Assembly: GCF_900492205.1 (NCBI RefSeq)
Contig: NZ_UEYQ01000026.1
Location: 1 to 44,108 of the forward strand
DNA from: Ciceribacter sp. T2.26MG-112.2
GTDB taxonomy: Bacteria > Pseudomonadota > Alphaproteobacteria > Rhizobiales > Rhizobiaceae
Direction: 5' to 3'
Length of the DNA stretch: 44,108 nt
Both the position numbers and the translations under genes were made by a program. The notes beneath the pieces are model-generated. The model ran no database searches and was not told the DNA's origin. It was given only the letters and a program-made list of their open reading frames with translations. Numbering within the stretch: position 1 is the first letter of the stretch; each line of letters opens with the position of its first letter. This document shows, one piece after another, positions 24,558 through 32,755 of this stretch.

Positions 24558-25676
24558 ATGCAAAGGCTGGACGCATCGATGATTGCAAGACTCCTGCTGC
24601 CGGCAGGGCTGTTCGGATATGCCGTCGCTTCAAATGTGGGCCTGCCAGCCAGATGGCATTTCCTTGTGCCTCCGACAAAGGCGAACCTTTCCGCCCTGTT
24701 TCATGGCAGCCTGACGGCCAGGGTGGAGACACTCTATAGGAAGGGCCTTCCGCACAACCAGCTGGCAGCGCATCTGGTGGGGGCTGGTCGGTACCTCCTG
24801 TTCCACGAGGGGCGCCCAGGCGTTATCGCCGGCAAGGAGGGCTATCTCTTCACTGACGAGGAGTTTCGCCAGGGCTTTGACCGTCAGGCCGTGATCGATC
24901 GCGCCGTGATCGGCATCGAGGATGTCTCCCACAGGCTCGCCATGCGCGGGATCCGCCTGATCTTCGTGCCTCTCCCGGCCAAGACCGATATCTACAGCGA
25001 CGAACTCCAAGCCGGCAGTAGCGCTGCCACTGTGGCTGGCCTTTACGACGACCTGCTGGACAGGCTTCGGCAAGTCGACATCGCGACGGTCGATTCGAGA
25101 GACGCCCTGCTCACGGCCCGCGCCGACAGTCAGGTGTACCTGAGGACAGACACCCACTGGACACCCGCAGGCGCTGCCGTCGTAGCCAAGGCGGTGGTCC
25201 AAGAGGCGCTCGGCGGCGGCGGCGAGGAATTCGAATTGGTGACCGCTCCCGCCCGCAAGGTCGAAGGTGATCTGGTGCGGTTCGTAACCGGCGGCGCCTT
25301 TGCAGACCTCATCGGGCTCGCCGACGAGGATGTCACGCCCTTCATCGCCGAACGGCGGGAAACCGCTCAAGCGGAGCTCGATATCTTCGGTGCCTCGAGC
25401 AGCATACCGGTCACGCTGGTAGGGACAAGCTATAGCGCCAACGAAGTATGGTCCTTTGCCGCGTTCCTTTCATTCTGGTCCGGGCTCGACGTCGCCAACG
25501 CATCCCTGATCGGCCAGGGCCCCGTCGTCCCCATGCGCGATTTCATCGCGTCGCTCGAGCAGTCGGATTCACTGCCGCAGACGGTGATCTGGGAGTTCCC
25601 GATCCGCTATCTGACGGATCCGGAACTCTGGAACGAAACCATCCCTCAAGGAAACAGGGAGAACGAGAATGGTTGA
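24558..25676 (+). CDS. algJ: Alginate O-acetyltransferase AlgJ-like SGNH protein
   Basis: A 372-residue periplasmic acetyltransferase anchored by its N-terminal hydrophobic segment (about 9-27). It has the AlgX/AlgJ-type SGNH fold. The Asp-x-His pair is Asp198/His200 in LRTDTHWTPAGAA, and the nucleophile is Ser291 in TLVGTSYSANE, close to Asp190, His192 and Ser288 reported for Pseudomonas AlgJ. FHEGRPGVIAGKEGYLFTDE is the typical family entry segment. The ATG at 24558 has TAGGAGA upstream and lies 10 bases after algI. It should pass acetyl groups toward the AlgX-like protein encoded two genes later. Confidence 0.88.
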   Translation: MQRLDASMIARLLLPAGLFGYAVASNVGLPARWHFLVPPTKANLSALFHGSLTARVETLYRKGLPHNQLAAHLVGAGRYLLFHEGRPGVIAGKEGYLFTDEEFRQGFDRQAVIDRAVIGIEDVSHRLAMRGIRLIFVPLPAKTDIYSDELQAGSSAATVAGLYDDLLDRLRQVDIATVDSRDALLTARADSQVYLRTDTHWTPAGAAVVAKAVVQEALGGGGEEFELVTAPARKVEGDLVRFVTGGAFADLIGLADEDVTPFIAERRETAQAELDIFGASSSIPVTLVGTSYSANEVWSFAAFLSFWSGLDVANASLIGQGPVVPMRDFIASLEQSDSLPQTVIWEFPIRYLTDPELWNETIPQGNRENENG

Positions 25677-26427
25677 GCAGCGAAAAGCCCTACCCCCTGT
25701 GCGACTTCACCGGATCGCCGTTCTTGGTCTCGTCGCAAGCCTGTGCGCCTTTGAGACCGCGGCGGAACAGAAGATTTCCGCCGGCTTCGTGCGCGGAATA
25801 ACCCGCACGGATCAGTTGCCGAGCGCTGACCTTCGCCTCATCCGCAAGCGGATGGTGTCACACCGGGCGGCAAGCTATCGCCAGCTTCAGCTGCTGGCGG
25901 ATCGCGGCGACGGACTGGCGGCGATGATGGTCGCGAAACAGCTCTACGGCGAGCCGGGTCTGGCCGGTGATGCCATTCACTATTTCACCATTGCGGCATC
26001 AACGGGTCGTTCGGGCGCCGTCAAGCCACTGATCGCCCTGCTTGGCCGCATTGACGGCCAGACGACCAATCCCGTGCGGATAGATGCGGCCGAACGCACA
26101 CTCGAACGTCACGCCGCCAAAGGCGACATTGCAGCGGCGGAAGGCCTTCTGAGGCTCTATGGACGCGGGCGCCCCTTTGTCGACAGCGACAGCAAGCTTG
26201 CGGCAATGCGTGCGAGCGCTGCCGATCAGGGCAATACAGATGCCGCGCTGCAGGAAGCCATGGCTCTTCTGTCCCTGGTCGATGGTAGGAGCATCCACCG
26301 CAAGAAAATCGAGACCTACCTGCAGATCGCAGCATCAGCCCAAGATCTGAAAACCCGAAGCGTTGCCGCCAGCCTTCTCAGCGGCCTGAACACCACCTCC
26401 ACAGCAACGCCGGAGGGCACGCCATGA
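25669..26427 (+). CDS. Exported helical-repeat (Sel1-like) protein of the alginate operon, function unknown
   Basis: A 252-residue protein with no assigned family beyond short helical repeats. An N-terminal hydrophobic stretch (RIAVLGLVASLCAFETAAEQ) looks like a signal peptide without a lipobox, so it is probably periplasmic. The repeats are Sel1-like: RQLQLLADRGDGLAAMMVAK, HYFTIAASTGRSGAVKPLIA, ERHAAKGDIAAAEGLLRLYG, MRASAADQGNTDAALQEAMA. It may do part of the work of AlgK, which in Pseudomonas is a Sel1-repeat outer-membrane lipoprotein of about 475 residues, but it is half that size and lacks the lipid cysteine. It overlaps algJ by 8 bases and the algX-like gene by 4, so it is translated with the acetylation genes. 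Confidence 0.75.
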   Translation: MVEQRKALPPVRLHRIAVLGLVASLCAFETAAEQKISAGFVRGITRTDQLPSADLRLIRKRMVSHRAASYRQLQLLADRGDGLAAMMVAKQLYGEPGLAGDAIHYFTIAASTGRSGAVKPLIALLGRIDGQTTNPVRIDAAERTLERHAAKGDIAAAEGLLRLYGRGRPFVDSDSKLAAMRASAADQGNTDAALQEAMALLSLVDGRSIHRKKIETYLQIAASAQDLKTRSVAASLLSGLNTTSTATPEGTP

Positions 26428-27773
26428 TAAGGGAAGGAATACGAAGGCGTACACTGGGCCTTCTCTGTGTAACCTTGCTGATCGACGCCGGCGCCCTCAT
26501 CGGCAACGCCGCGCGGGCCTCGGACTTCGGCTGTGCCGGCCTTGAGCAAAACGCCCTGGTCGCCTCCATCGAAGGCAGCGAAGGCTATTTTTTCCGCATC
26601 CTGTCCGATATCAGGATGCAGCATCAACTCTCCGATCACACGGCCGTCGAACTGGGCCGGCTCGCGCATGCCCTCGAGGCCGCCGGCACGACGCTTGTCT
26701 ATGTTCCGATCCCACCTAAGAGTCTGGTGTTGCCCCAGTATCTACCCGATCGGGCAGCCGAGCTCGGCTTCGACTACGACATCGCGGTCGCAGCCCACCA
26801 GGAGCTCCTTAGAAAGCTGCGCCAGCAAGGTGTCGTAACGGTCGACATCCTGCCGGCCCTTCGCGACACAGGCACCGCCCACCCACCCTTCATCAAGGCC
26901 GACTTCCACTGGACCGCCTGGGGCGCCGCAGCCGCCGCCAGCGAGGTTGCCTCCGTCATTCGGCAATTGCCGGGATCCGACGCACTGAAGACGGCCTCGT
27001 TCGAGACCCACAGCAGCGGCCGACAGGCAATCATATCGACCATGCGGCGTCGGCTTCAGGCCTCGTGCCTGTCTTCGCTCCCGGCCGCCGAAATGGATGC
27101 TTTCGAAACGGTCGAGATTGTCAGGGACGATGCGTCCGGCCAGGACATATTTGGCGGTGCTGAGACAAGTGGAAAGGCAGTGCTGGTCGGGACGAGTTTT
27201 TCCGACCTCCCTTCGGCGAACTTCGCCGGTTTCCTGTCGCAAGAGCTCAGCTCGGCGGTTGAAAACTATGCCCTGTCAGGCGGCAACCAGTTCGGTTCGA
27301 TCACCGCCTACATGACGTCGTCGGCATTCCTCGAAAGCCGACCCCGCTTTCTCATCTGGGAAAATCCCGTCTACAATAACCTTGGGAAATATGGTGACGC
27401 ACCGCTAAAGGAACTGACCGCCGCGGCCGCAAGCAATTGCAACGCCGTGCCGATTACCCAGGGGCCTGAAATAGAAGGCAATGTGCTGAGCCTCTCCGTC
27501 GATCGAGGCGCACTTTCTAGCTCCGCCGTCATTTCCGCCTATGCCGGCAATCAGGCGAGCCGTCAGGCCCTGTTGCGACTGGCTATGGAAGATGGCGAAT
27601 CCATCGAGACCCGGATCGTTCGACCGCTCAGGGCAAGTTCGAGCGGACGCTACTTCTTCGCCCTCGACGGCCGGATGAAGCCGATCAAAACGCTACAGAT
27701 CGCCTTTGACGACCTGTCGCCGGGTCGCGCGGACGTCGTCATCTGCAGTGCTAGCCCCCAGGAGGAAAACTGA
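26424..27773 (+). CDS. algX: Alginate O-acetyltransferase AlgX-like protein (SGNH domain plus carbohydrate-binding domain)
   Basis: A 449-residue exported protein; in Pseudomonas AlgX (474 residues) performs the final acetyl transfer to the polymer. The signal peptide covers about residues 8-32. Catalytic residues are Asp160 and His162 in FIKADFHWTAWGAA and Ser258 in LVGTSFSDL, matching Asp174, His176 and Ser269. The mature protein has exactly four cysteines (37, 215, 339, 441), spaced like the two disulfides of Pseudomonas AlgX (44-229 and 347-460). The C-terminal 110 residues would be the carbohydrate-binding module. This combination separates it from the AlgJ-like gene, which lacks the second domain. 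The ATGA start overlap couples it to the upstream gene. Confidence 0.9.
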   Translation: MIREGIRRRTLGLLCVTLLIDAGALIGNAARASDFGCAGLEQNALVASIEGSEGYFFRILSDIRMQHQLSDHTAVELGRLAHALEAAGTTLVYVPIPPKSLVLPQYLPDRAAELGFDYDIAVAAHQELLRKLRQQGVVTVDILPALRDTGTAHPPFIKADFHWTAWGAAAAASEVASVIRQLPGSDALKTASFETHSSGRQAIISTMRRRLQASCLSSLPAAEMDAFETVEIVRDDASGQDIFGGAETSGKAVLVGTSFSDLPSANFAGFLSQELSSAVENYALSGGNQFGSITAYMTSSAFLESRPRFLIWENPVYNNLGKYGDAPLKELTAAAASNCNAVPITQGPEIEGNVLSLSVDRGALSSSAVISAYAGNQASRQALLRLAMEDGESIETRIVRPLRASSSGRYFFALDGRMKPIKTLQIAFDDLSPGRADVVICSASPQEEN

Positions 27774-27774
27774 A

Positions 27775-28401
27775 ATGACCAACCATTTTGGACGGGCTTG
27801 CCTCTTGTTGCTGTGTCTGTCCGTAGTCGGACAGGCTGAGGCACAGGACGCCGGACTCTACGGAAAGGTCATGGATCCCATGGCGTCTTTCGTTCGCGTG
27901 GTCAGCCTCGAGGCACCGGCAAGCGTCATCGGCGGAACGTCGGTCAATTCGCAGCAGGGCATTTCTCCCTATGTGAATGTCGAGCCGGGAAAAGTCGAGA
28001 TATCTGCCGGAACCCGCAGCAGCCGGGTCGATGTCGAGCCCGGCAGTTTCTACACCCTCGCCGTCACTGCCTCTGGCGCTAGGGTCTTCAAGGATGACGT
28101 GAAGAATGACCCGGCGAAGGCCCAGGTCTACCTCTACAACCTCAGCGATCTGGACGGCGTCGATCTGTTCGTGCCGGCAGCCAAGGTTGCGGCCGTCGAA
28201 GCGGTCCCTTCCGGATCCAGCAAGGATGTCGCCTTGCGCGCACCGCTGTCGCTCGCCTTCGAGATCCGCAAGGACGGCAGGGCCCTTGCCCCGCCATTCA
28301 CGATCGATCTGAAACGCCGCTCCGGTTACACGGTCATCCTGTCCGGCACCGCGGGAAAATACGGTCCAGTCGTCGTCGAGAACAACCTGTTGCAGCCTTA
28401 G
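27775..28401 (+). CDS. algF: Alginate O-acetylation adaptor AlgF
   Basis: A 208-residue periplasmic protein. The signal peptide ends at about residue 23 (GQAEAQD). The mature part begins AGLYGKVMDPMASFVRVVS, like AGDAALYGPVAPKGSSFVRL of Pseudomonas AlgF. VQNLSDKSL-type strands are matched by VYLYNLSDLDGVDLFVPAAK, and the C-terminal half repeats a beta-sandwich (FEIRKDGRALAPPFTIDLKR). AlgF binds AlgJ and AlgX and is needed for acetylation. The start ATG at 27775 is 1 base after the algX stop with GGAGGAAA upstream. The frame is open further upstream but lies inside algX. Confidence 0.9.
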   Translation: MTNHFGRACLLLLCLSVVGQAEAQDAGLYGKVMDPMASFVRVVSLEAPASVIGGTSVNSQQGISPYVNVEPGKVEISAGTRSSRVDVEPGSFYTLAVTASGARVFKDDVKNDPAKAQVYLYNLSDLDGVDLFVPAAKVAAVEAVPSGSSKDVALRAPLSLAFEIRKDGRALAPPFTIDLKRRSGYTVILSGTAGKYGPVVVENNLLQP

Positions 28402-28410
28402 GAGCCTTCC

Positions 28411-31143
28411 ATGAACATTCGCGTTCCCCGTCAGCCAAAGTCTCCGGCTTCTATCCTCTCCGGGCTCCTGCTGTGCCTCCTGTCTTCAACAGGCCAGGCG
28501 GCCCAGTCACAGGTCCGGATCGAATTCATGCCGCCGCCAGTCGAGACGAACAATCTCTGTACGGAAAGGGCCTCTGACGAGGAAATCCTTGCGCGCTGGG
28601 CCGTCTGGAACGGCAAGGACCTGCCCCAGGCAAAGGCCTGGGTGATCTTGCGAGAAGCGCAGCGTCTGCGCGACCTTGATGCGAATGGCAATTTCGCCCT
28701 CGTAACCCGCATTATCGACAGAATGGCGGACGTCGGCCAGATTTTGAGTGCGGAGGCGACCGTCGAGAAGATCGAGCTCCATCTGCAGGCAGGCAAGACG
28801 CAGGAGCTCAAGGGGAGCAACCTGATCGGTCAATTGCTGGCCGACATTGACAGCTTGTCGCCCCGCCAGTTGAAGGTCGCCGCCGATCTCGTTTCTGCCG
28901 GACTGGTGAATGCCCGTGGGACTTCCGAGGGCCTGTCTCTCCTCGTTCGCTCGGCCTCGGGTGGCAATGCCGATGCCCTCCTGGAACTGGCCGGCAGGCG
29001 CCTTGCCGGCGAGCAGATATACGGCTGGGACGTCGATCCGTCGCTGACGATCACTATGGCGCTAGGCGCCATGGTCGGCAAACTGGATGAGCGCATCTGT
29101 GACCGCATGCACCGGATTGCGCGCGAATTCGAAAAGGGTGAGGTGGTTGTGGCTGACCGGCGGATCTCCGAAGCCTGGCTGCGCACCGCCGCCGACCTTG
29201 GCGACGCGAGCGCGGCCTGGAAGGTTGCCAAATACCATCTGGAAAGCACCGCCATAGACAAGGACAATGCGACCCTTGTGCGCTATCTGAAGCTTGCTGC
29301 CGATCGCGGTGTCGTGCCCGCCATGACCGAACTCGCGAAGTCCTATGAAGCCGGGGCCATCGTCGACAAGGATCCGGGTCTGGCGCTTTCCTATTTCGCT
29401 AAGGCTGCCGAGGCCGGCAGCCGCAGCAGTCTTACACACCTTGCCGATCTCTATCAGGCCGATATCGACAACCCGGTCTCGGCTGATCTCTATGAAAGGA
29501 CCCTGCACGCCATAGCCGAGCTCGAGGAGCCGCCGGGCTGGGTGTTCAGCCGCCTTGGCTCCATGGTGCTAGCCAAAAAAGGTCGCTGGTTGGGAGAGGA
29601 TGAGGCCAGAGGCTATTTCGAACGTGGCGCGAAGATCGGCGATGTCAGCGCGATCTCCAATCTCGCTCAATTCCACTTTCGCCACGCCGAAAGGACGGGC
29701 CGCTTCAGCGAGGGGATAAACCTCCTTCTTTCGCTGATCGAAATCCACGGCATTACGGGAACGACCCGGGACATTCGTAACGCCTTCCTCTGCCGTCGGC
29801 CGGGCGGCCCCGACATAGTGGAGGCTTCGAAATGGTCTGCGATGGTCGACGCCAGCGATGAGGCAAGCTGGCCGTTGTCGCGCATAGAAGACCTGCTTCG
29901 CCGACCCAACCCGGTCCAGATCGCCGCCCTTCAATCGGAAGCACTCTATGGTCGTGCGGATGCACTCGCGGCCTATTTCTACTTCCTCGAAAAGAGGAAG
30001 GTCGATGCAACGACTTTGCGGCAATGGTCCGACAGGGTAGCGGCGGAGCCTCGTGCTGCGCTTGCACACGCCAAAATGCTGCTTTCGCGTGCAACCGATG
30101 GCGAGACGCGTGCCCGGGCGCTCGAACTCTACTTGAAAGCTGCGAAGATCGGCTCAGTATCGACAAAGGTCTCGGCGGCCGAGGCGGTTATCGCCAACAT
30201 GCCCGACAATCTGCCGCTTCGGGAACTGGCAATCGGCTATCTCGAGGGCGCGGCCAAAGAGGCAAACGGAAAGGCCCTGATGGCGCTTGCGCGTCTGCTG
30301 GGAACGCGCGAAACCTACGAGCGATATAGGGAAAACATTGTCGCCAACGGCGATGCCGAGGCCCTGATGTTTGCCGCCGAGCGCCAAGACGTCGACGAGC
30401 ACAAGCGCGCTCTGCTCTCCCAGGCCGCCGCCATCACACGATGCTCATTCGACAATGCATTGGCATTCGCGAAGGCTTATCGCGGCTTGGATGACTCCGT
30501 ATCCGACAATTGGATGACGATTGCCGAACAACTGGCAGAGGGACGCGGCTGGCGTTACCGGAAGCTGGCCGAGATGGCCCAGCAGGGGCAGACCATGCCA
30601 CTCACCGCCGATGCACTGCGCTTGTACCAGGAGGCCGTGCGGCTGGGAGATGTGAAGGCCGAAATTCGACTGATGCAATACTTCGCGGATCCGTCCAAGC
30701 CTAGCCATTCGAGCACGAAGGCCGTGGAAGTTGCTGTTCTGGGGATAGAGAATGCCCCCCCCGATCAGCTTTCTGGACGCGTTGCGCGCATCAACAAGCT
30801 GGCTGAACCCCTCCGCTCGATGGTCATGAGTCGCATCGACTTGCACGGAATCTTCAGGAAGGCCGCCCGGCAGGGCGATCCCGCGGCCATGCGCGAATAT
30901 GCCAAGCTGCAGCTTGCGGAAACCAGAGAGCCTTCGGCCCGGGGGGAGGCGCAGGCCTTGTTACTCGATGCCGCTAATGCCGGCGACGTCCCCGCCATGC
31001 TGATCCTGGCGCGCAATAATGCCTTCGGTATCGGTGGAGCAGCCTCACTTGATGAGGCCAAGGGCTGGCTTCGCAAAGCCTCCGGTCTTGGCAGCCGTGA
31101 AGCGACGGAAATGCTTGTCTCCATGCAAGAGGGCACCAACTAG
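28411..31143 (+). CDS. Large exported Sel1-repeat protein (possible AlgK counterpart)
   Basis: A 910-residue protein with a signal peptide (about 14-31, ending TGQAAQ) and many helix-pair repeats of the Sel1/SLR type: AWLRTAADLGDASAAWKVAK, VRYLKLAADRGVVPAMTELA, LSYFAKAAEAGSRSSLTHLA, YFERGAKIGDVSAISNLAQF, and at the end QALLLDAANAGDVPAMLILA and AKGWLRKASGLGSREATEML. AlgK of Pseudomonas has about nine such repeats in 475 residues and is an outer-membrane lipoprotein that helps place the porin AlgE. Here the protein is twice as long and has no lipobox. I infer a periplasmic scaffold that guides the polymer or binds the other Alg proteins. AGGAG precedes the ATG. Confidence 0.8.
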   Translation: MNIRVPRQPKSPASILSGLLLCLLSSTGQAAQSQVRIEFMPPPVETNNLCTERASDEEILARWAVWNGKDLPQAKAWVILREAQRLRDLDANGNFALVTRIIDRMADVGQILSAEATVEKIELHLQAGKTQELKGSNLIGQLLADIDSLSPRQLKVAADLVSAGLVNARGTSEGLSLLVRSASGGNADALLELAGRRLAGEQIYGWDVDPSLTITMALGAMVGKLDERICDRMHRIAREFEKGEVVVADRRISEAWLRTAADLGDASAAWKVAKYHLESTAIDKDNATLVRYLKLAADRGVVPAMTELAKSYEAGAIVDKDPGLALSYFAKAAEAGSRSSLTHLADLYQADIDNPVSADLYERTLHAIAELEEPPGWVFSRLGSMVLAKKGRWLGEDEARGYFERGAKIGDVSAISNLAQFHFRHAERTGRFSEGINLLLSLIEIHGITGTTRDIRNAFLCRRPGGPDIVEASKWSAMVDASDEASWPLSRIEDLLRRPNPVQIAALQSEALYGRADALAAYFYFLEKRKVDATTLRQWSDRVAAEPRAALAHAKMLLSRATDGETRARALELYLKAAKIGSVSTKVSAAEAVIANMPDNLPLRELAIGYLEGAAKEANGKALMALARLLGTRETYERYRENIVANGDAEALMFAAERQDVDEHKRALLSQAAAITRCSFDNALAFAKAYRGLDDSVSDNWMTIAEQLAEGRGWRYRKLAEMAQQGQTMPLTADALRLYQEAVRLGDVKAEIRLMQYFADPSKPSHSSTKAVEVAVLGIENAPPDQLSGRVARINKLAEPLRSMVMSRIDLHGIFRKAARQGDPAAMREYAKLQLAETREPSARGEAQALLLDAANAGDVPAMLILARNNAFGIGGAASLDEAKGWLRKASGLGSREATEMLVSMQEGTN

Positions 31144-31153
31144 GAGTGGCACC

Positions 31154-32191
31154 TTGAACAAAGGAATGAACGTCCTCGGGTTTTGCGCAGGATTGCTTCT
31201 TGCCTTAGCCGATCAAGCCGACGCATTTGGTGCTGAGGATTGCAAAATTACCATGGCGCCTGTTGTCGAAATAGATCTGCCGTCGCGCTACCGCGACGGG
31301 GATAAATCGCGCTCCGAAATCGATGAGGAGCTGGATGCCGCAGTCGATCAGGCCCTTGAGCCCATCGACGGCTTTGTCCGGGCTCTGGCTGAAGCGGCAA
31401 ACCGGACGGGTAGGGAGAAGGGTGCGGAGAATGCGGCCAGCTGTATCTTCGACGGGCTCGCAGACTGGGCCTTCGCCAATGCCCTGCTAAAACCTGTCTC
31501 TCTCAATGGGCGGCTTGCTCTTTCCTCGCGCATTGCTGGAATGGCTGCCGCCTATAACAGGGCCCGCAAGGTTTCGGCTCCGGATTTCCGGTCCGAACGA
31601 GCGATCCTGGATTGGTTTGCCAGGCTTGCCGATGGCCAGATCGCGTTCTTCGACAATAATGCGCCTCCCATGGCGGCCACAAACAATCATCGCGCCTGGG
31701 CGGGTCTCGCCGCGACGCAGGTGGGAATTGCCACCGGCAGCACCTCCTTGATCGACTGGGGGGCAGAAACGAACCGGTTGATGATCTGTTCGGCCAATGA
31801 TGACGGCAGCCTTCCCCAAGAGATGAAAAGACGCGACAAGGCCCTCCACTACCAGCTTCATGCCGTCGCACCGATCATCATGACCGCGAGCCTGCTGCAG
31901 CCATTGAAATCGGATAGTTTTGATTTGTGCAATGGCAAGCTGGACGCGATCGTCAGCTTCACCGTCACCGCGCTTGACCGCCCCGAAGTTGTTGCAGAAC
32001 GTTCGGGGGCCACGCAGACGTTTGCGACGAAGAAGGAGAAATTGAGAGCATTCCAGATCGCCTGGCTGGAGCCCTACCTGGCCAACCGTTCCAACAAAGA
32101 TGCGGAAGCCCTCGCTGCCGCCTATCGGCCCCTCTCCAACTCCTCGCTCGGCGGCAATTTGACCGCGATCTATCATCAAGCCACGCCCTGA
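31154..32191 (+). CDS. algL: Alginate (poly-mannuronate) lyase AlgL-like protein
   Basis: A periplasmic lyase of 345 residues; in alginate systems it clears polymer that stays in the periplasm. The signal peptide ends near ADQADAFGAE. Catalytic residues are conserved with identical spacing: His179 in TNNHRAWAG, Arg226 and Tyr233 in EMKRRDKALHYQLHA, against His202, Arg249 and Tyr256 in Pseudomonas. The lid segment that reads SKYEGSDSARATLN in Pseudomonas reads SRYRDGDKSRSEID, so the lid lysine (Lys66) is an arginine here. A TTG at 31154 with AGGAG 7 bases upstream is the preferred start; an ATG at 31166 is the alternative. It is the last gene of the operon. Confidence 0.85.
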   Translation: MNKGMNVLGFCAGLLLALADQADAFGAEDCKITMAPVVEIDLPSRYRDGDKSRSEIDEELDAAVDQALEPIDGFVRALAEAANRTGREKGAENAASCIFDGLADWAFANALLKPVSLNGRLALSSRIAGMAAAYNRARKVSAPDFRSERAILDWFARLADGQIAFFDNNAPPMAATNNHRAWAGLAATQVGIATGSTSLIDWGAETNRLMICSANDDGSLPQEMKRRDKALHYQLHAVAPIIMTASLLQPLKSDSFDLCNGKLDAIVSFTVTALDRPEVVAERSGATQTFATKKEKLRAFQIAWLEPYLANRSNKDAEALAAAYRPLSNSSLGGNLTAIYHQATP

Positions 32192-32755
32192 AGGAAAGCG
32201 GGGCTGAATGTTACTTTCCGCTCCTCTTCAACAGTGAGGTTGAGAACATTGATCTCTGCCCCACCGCCTCGGTCTACCAAGCCCGCCGAGTTTGCATCTA
32301 CGTTCTGCTTGGTGGTGGCACTCGAGCCCGGAGCCTCACCCCCCGCTGGATAAAAGTGGAGGTGGAGTGCACCCGTTTCACCGGACAGATCGGCTGGTTT
32401 GATTTTGCTCTGATGAACTGCCGTGGGTGCTCTCATCCCCGACAGCTGGAGCGAAATTGGGGCACAGGTCATCACCAACGCTGGATATGCTTCCGTCAAA
32501 ACATGAACTGCTCATAGCCCTGAAGATCCCGTCCGTCATGACCTGGTCTTTTTTCGCAGCATTCGCCGGGGCTGACTATCGGGGACTTCGCGAGCGGGCC
32601 GCACAATATCTACAGCAGCCACGAGCCACCGGTGTTGCGGAATTGAATTTTCAGCGCGGTCAACCAGTTTGCCGACGACCGAGCGGTTGGTCTCCTCAAT
32701 GGAATGTCGTTGGAGGCGTGCCGCAGATCAAGATTGCCTGAGGAAGCGCAACAGA
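32192..32755. other. Gene-poor stretch between algL and the SBF-like transporter
   Basis: About 560 bases with no convincing gene. On the minus strand a frame from TTG 32499 to 32176 has protein-like composition at its end (GGGAEINVLNLTVEEERKVT) but no recognised family, and it overlaps the algL end. It may be a small unknown gene or a fragment. A plus-strand frame at 32427-32741 looks random. No clear terminator with a T-run was found after algL. Confidence 0.35.

Noticed and set aside
32580..32750. Transposase fragment in the gap after algL
   Set aside because: One minus-strand frame contains a RAENS string reminiscent of some transposases, but the flanking residues do not fit any transposase I know.
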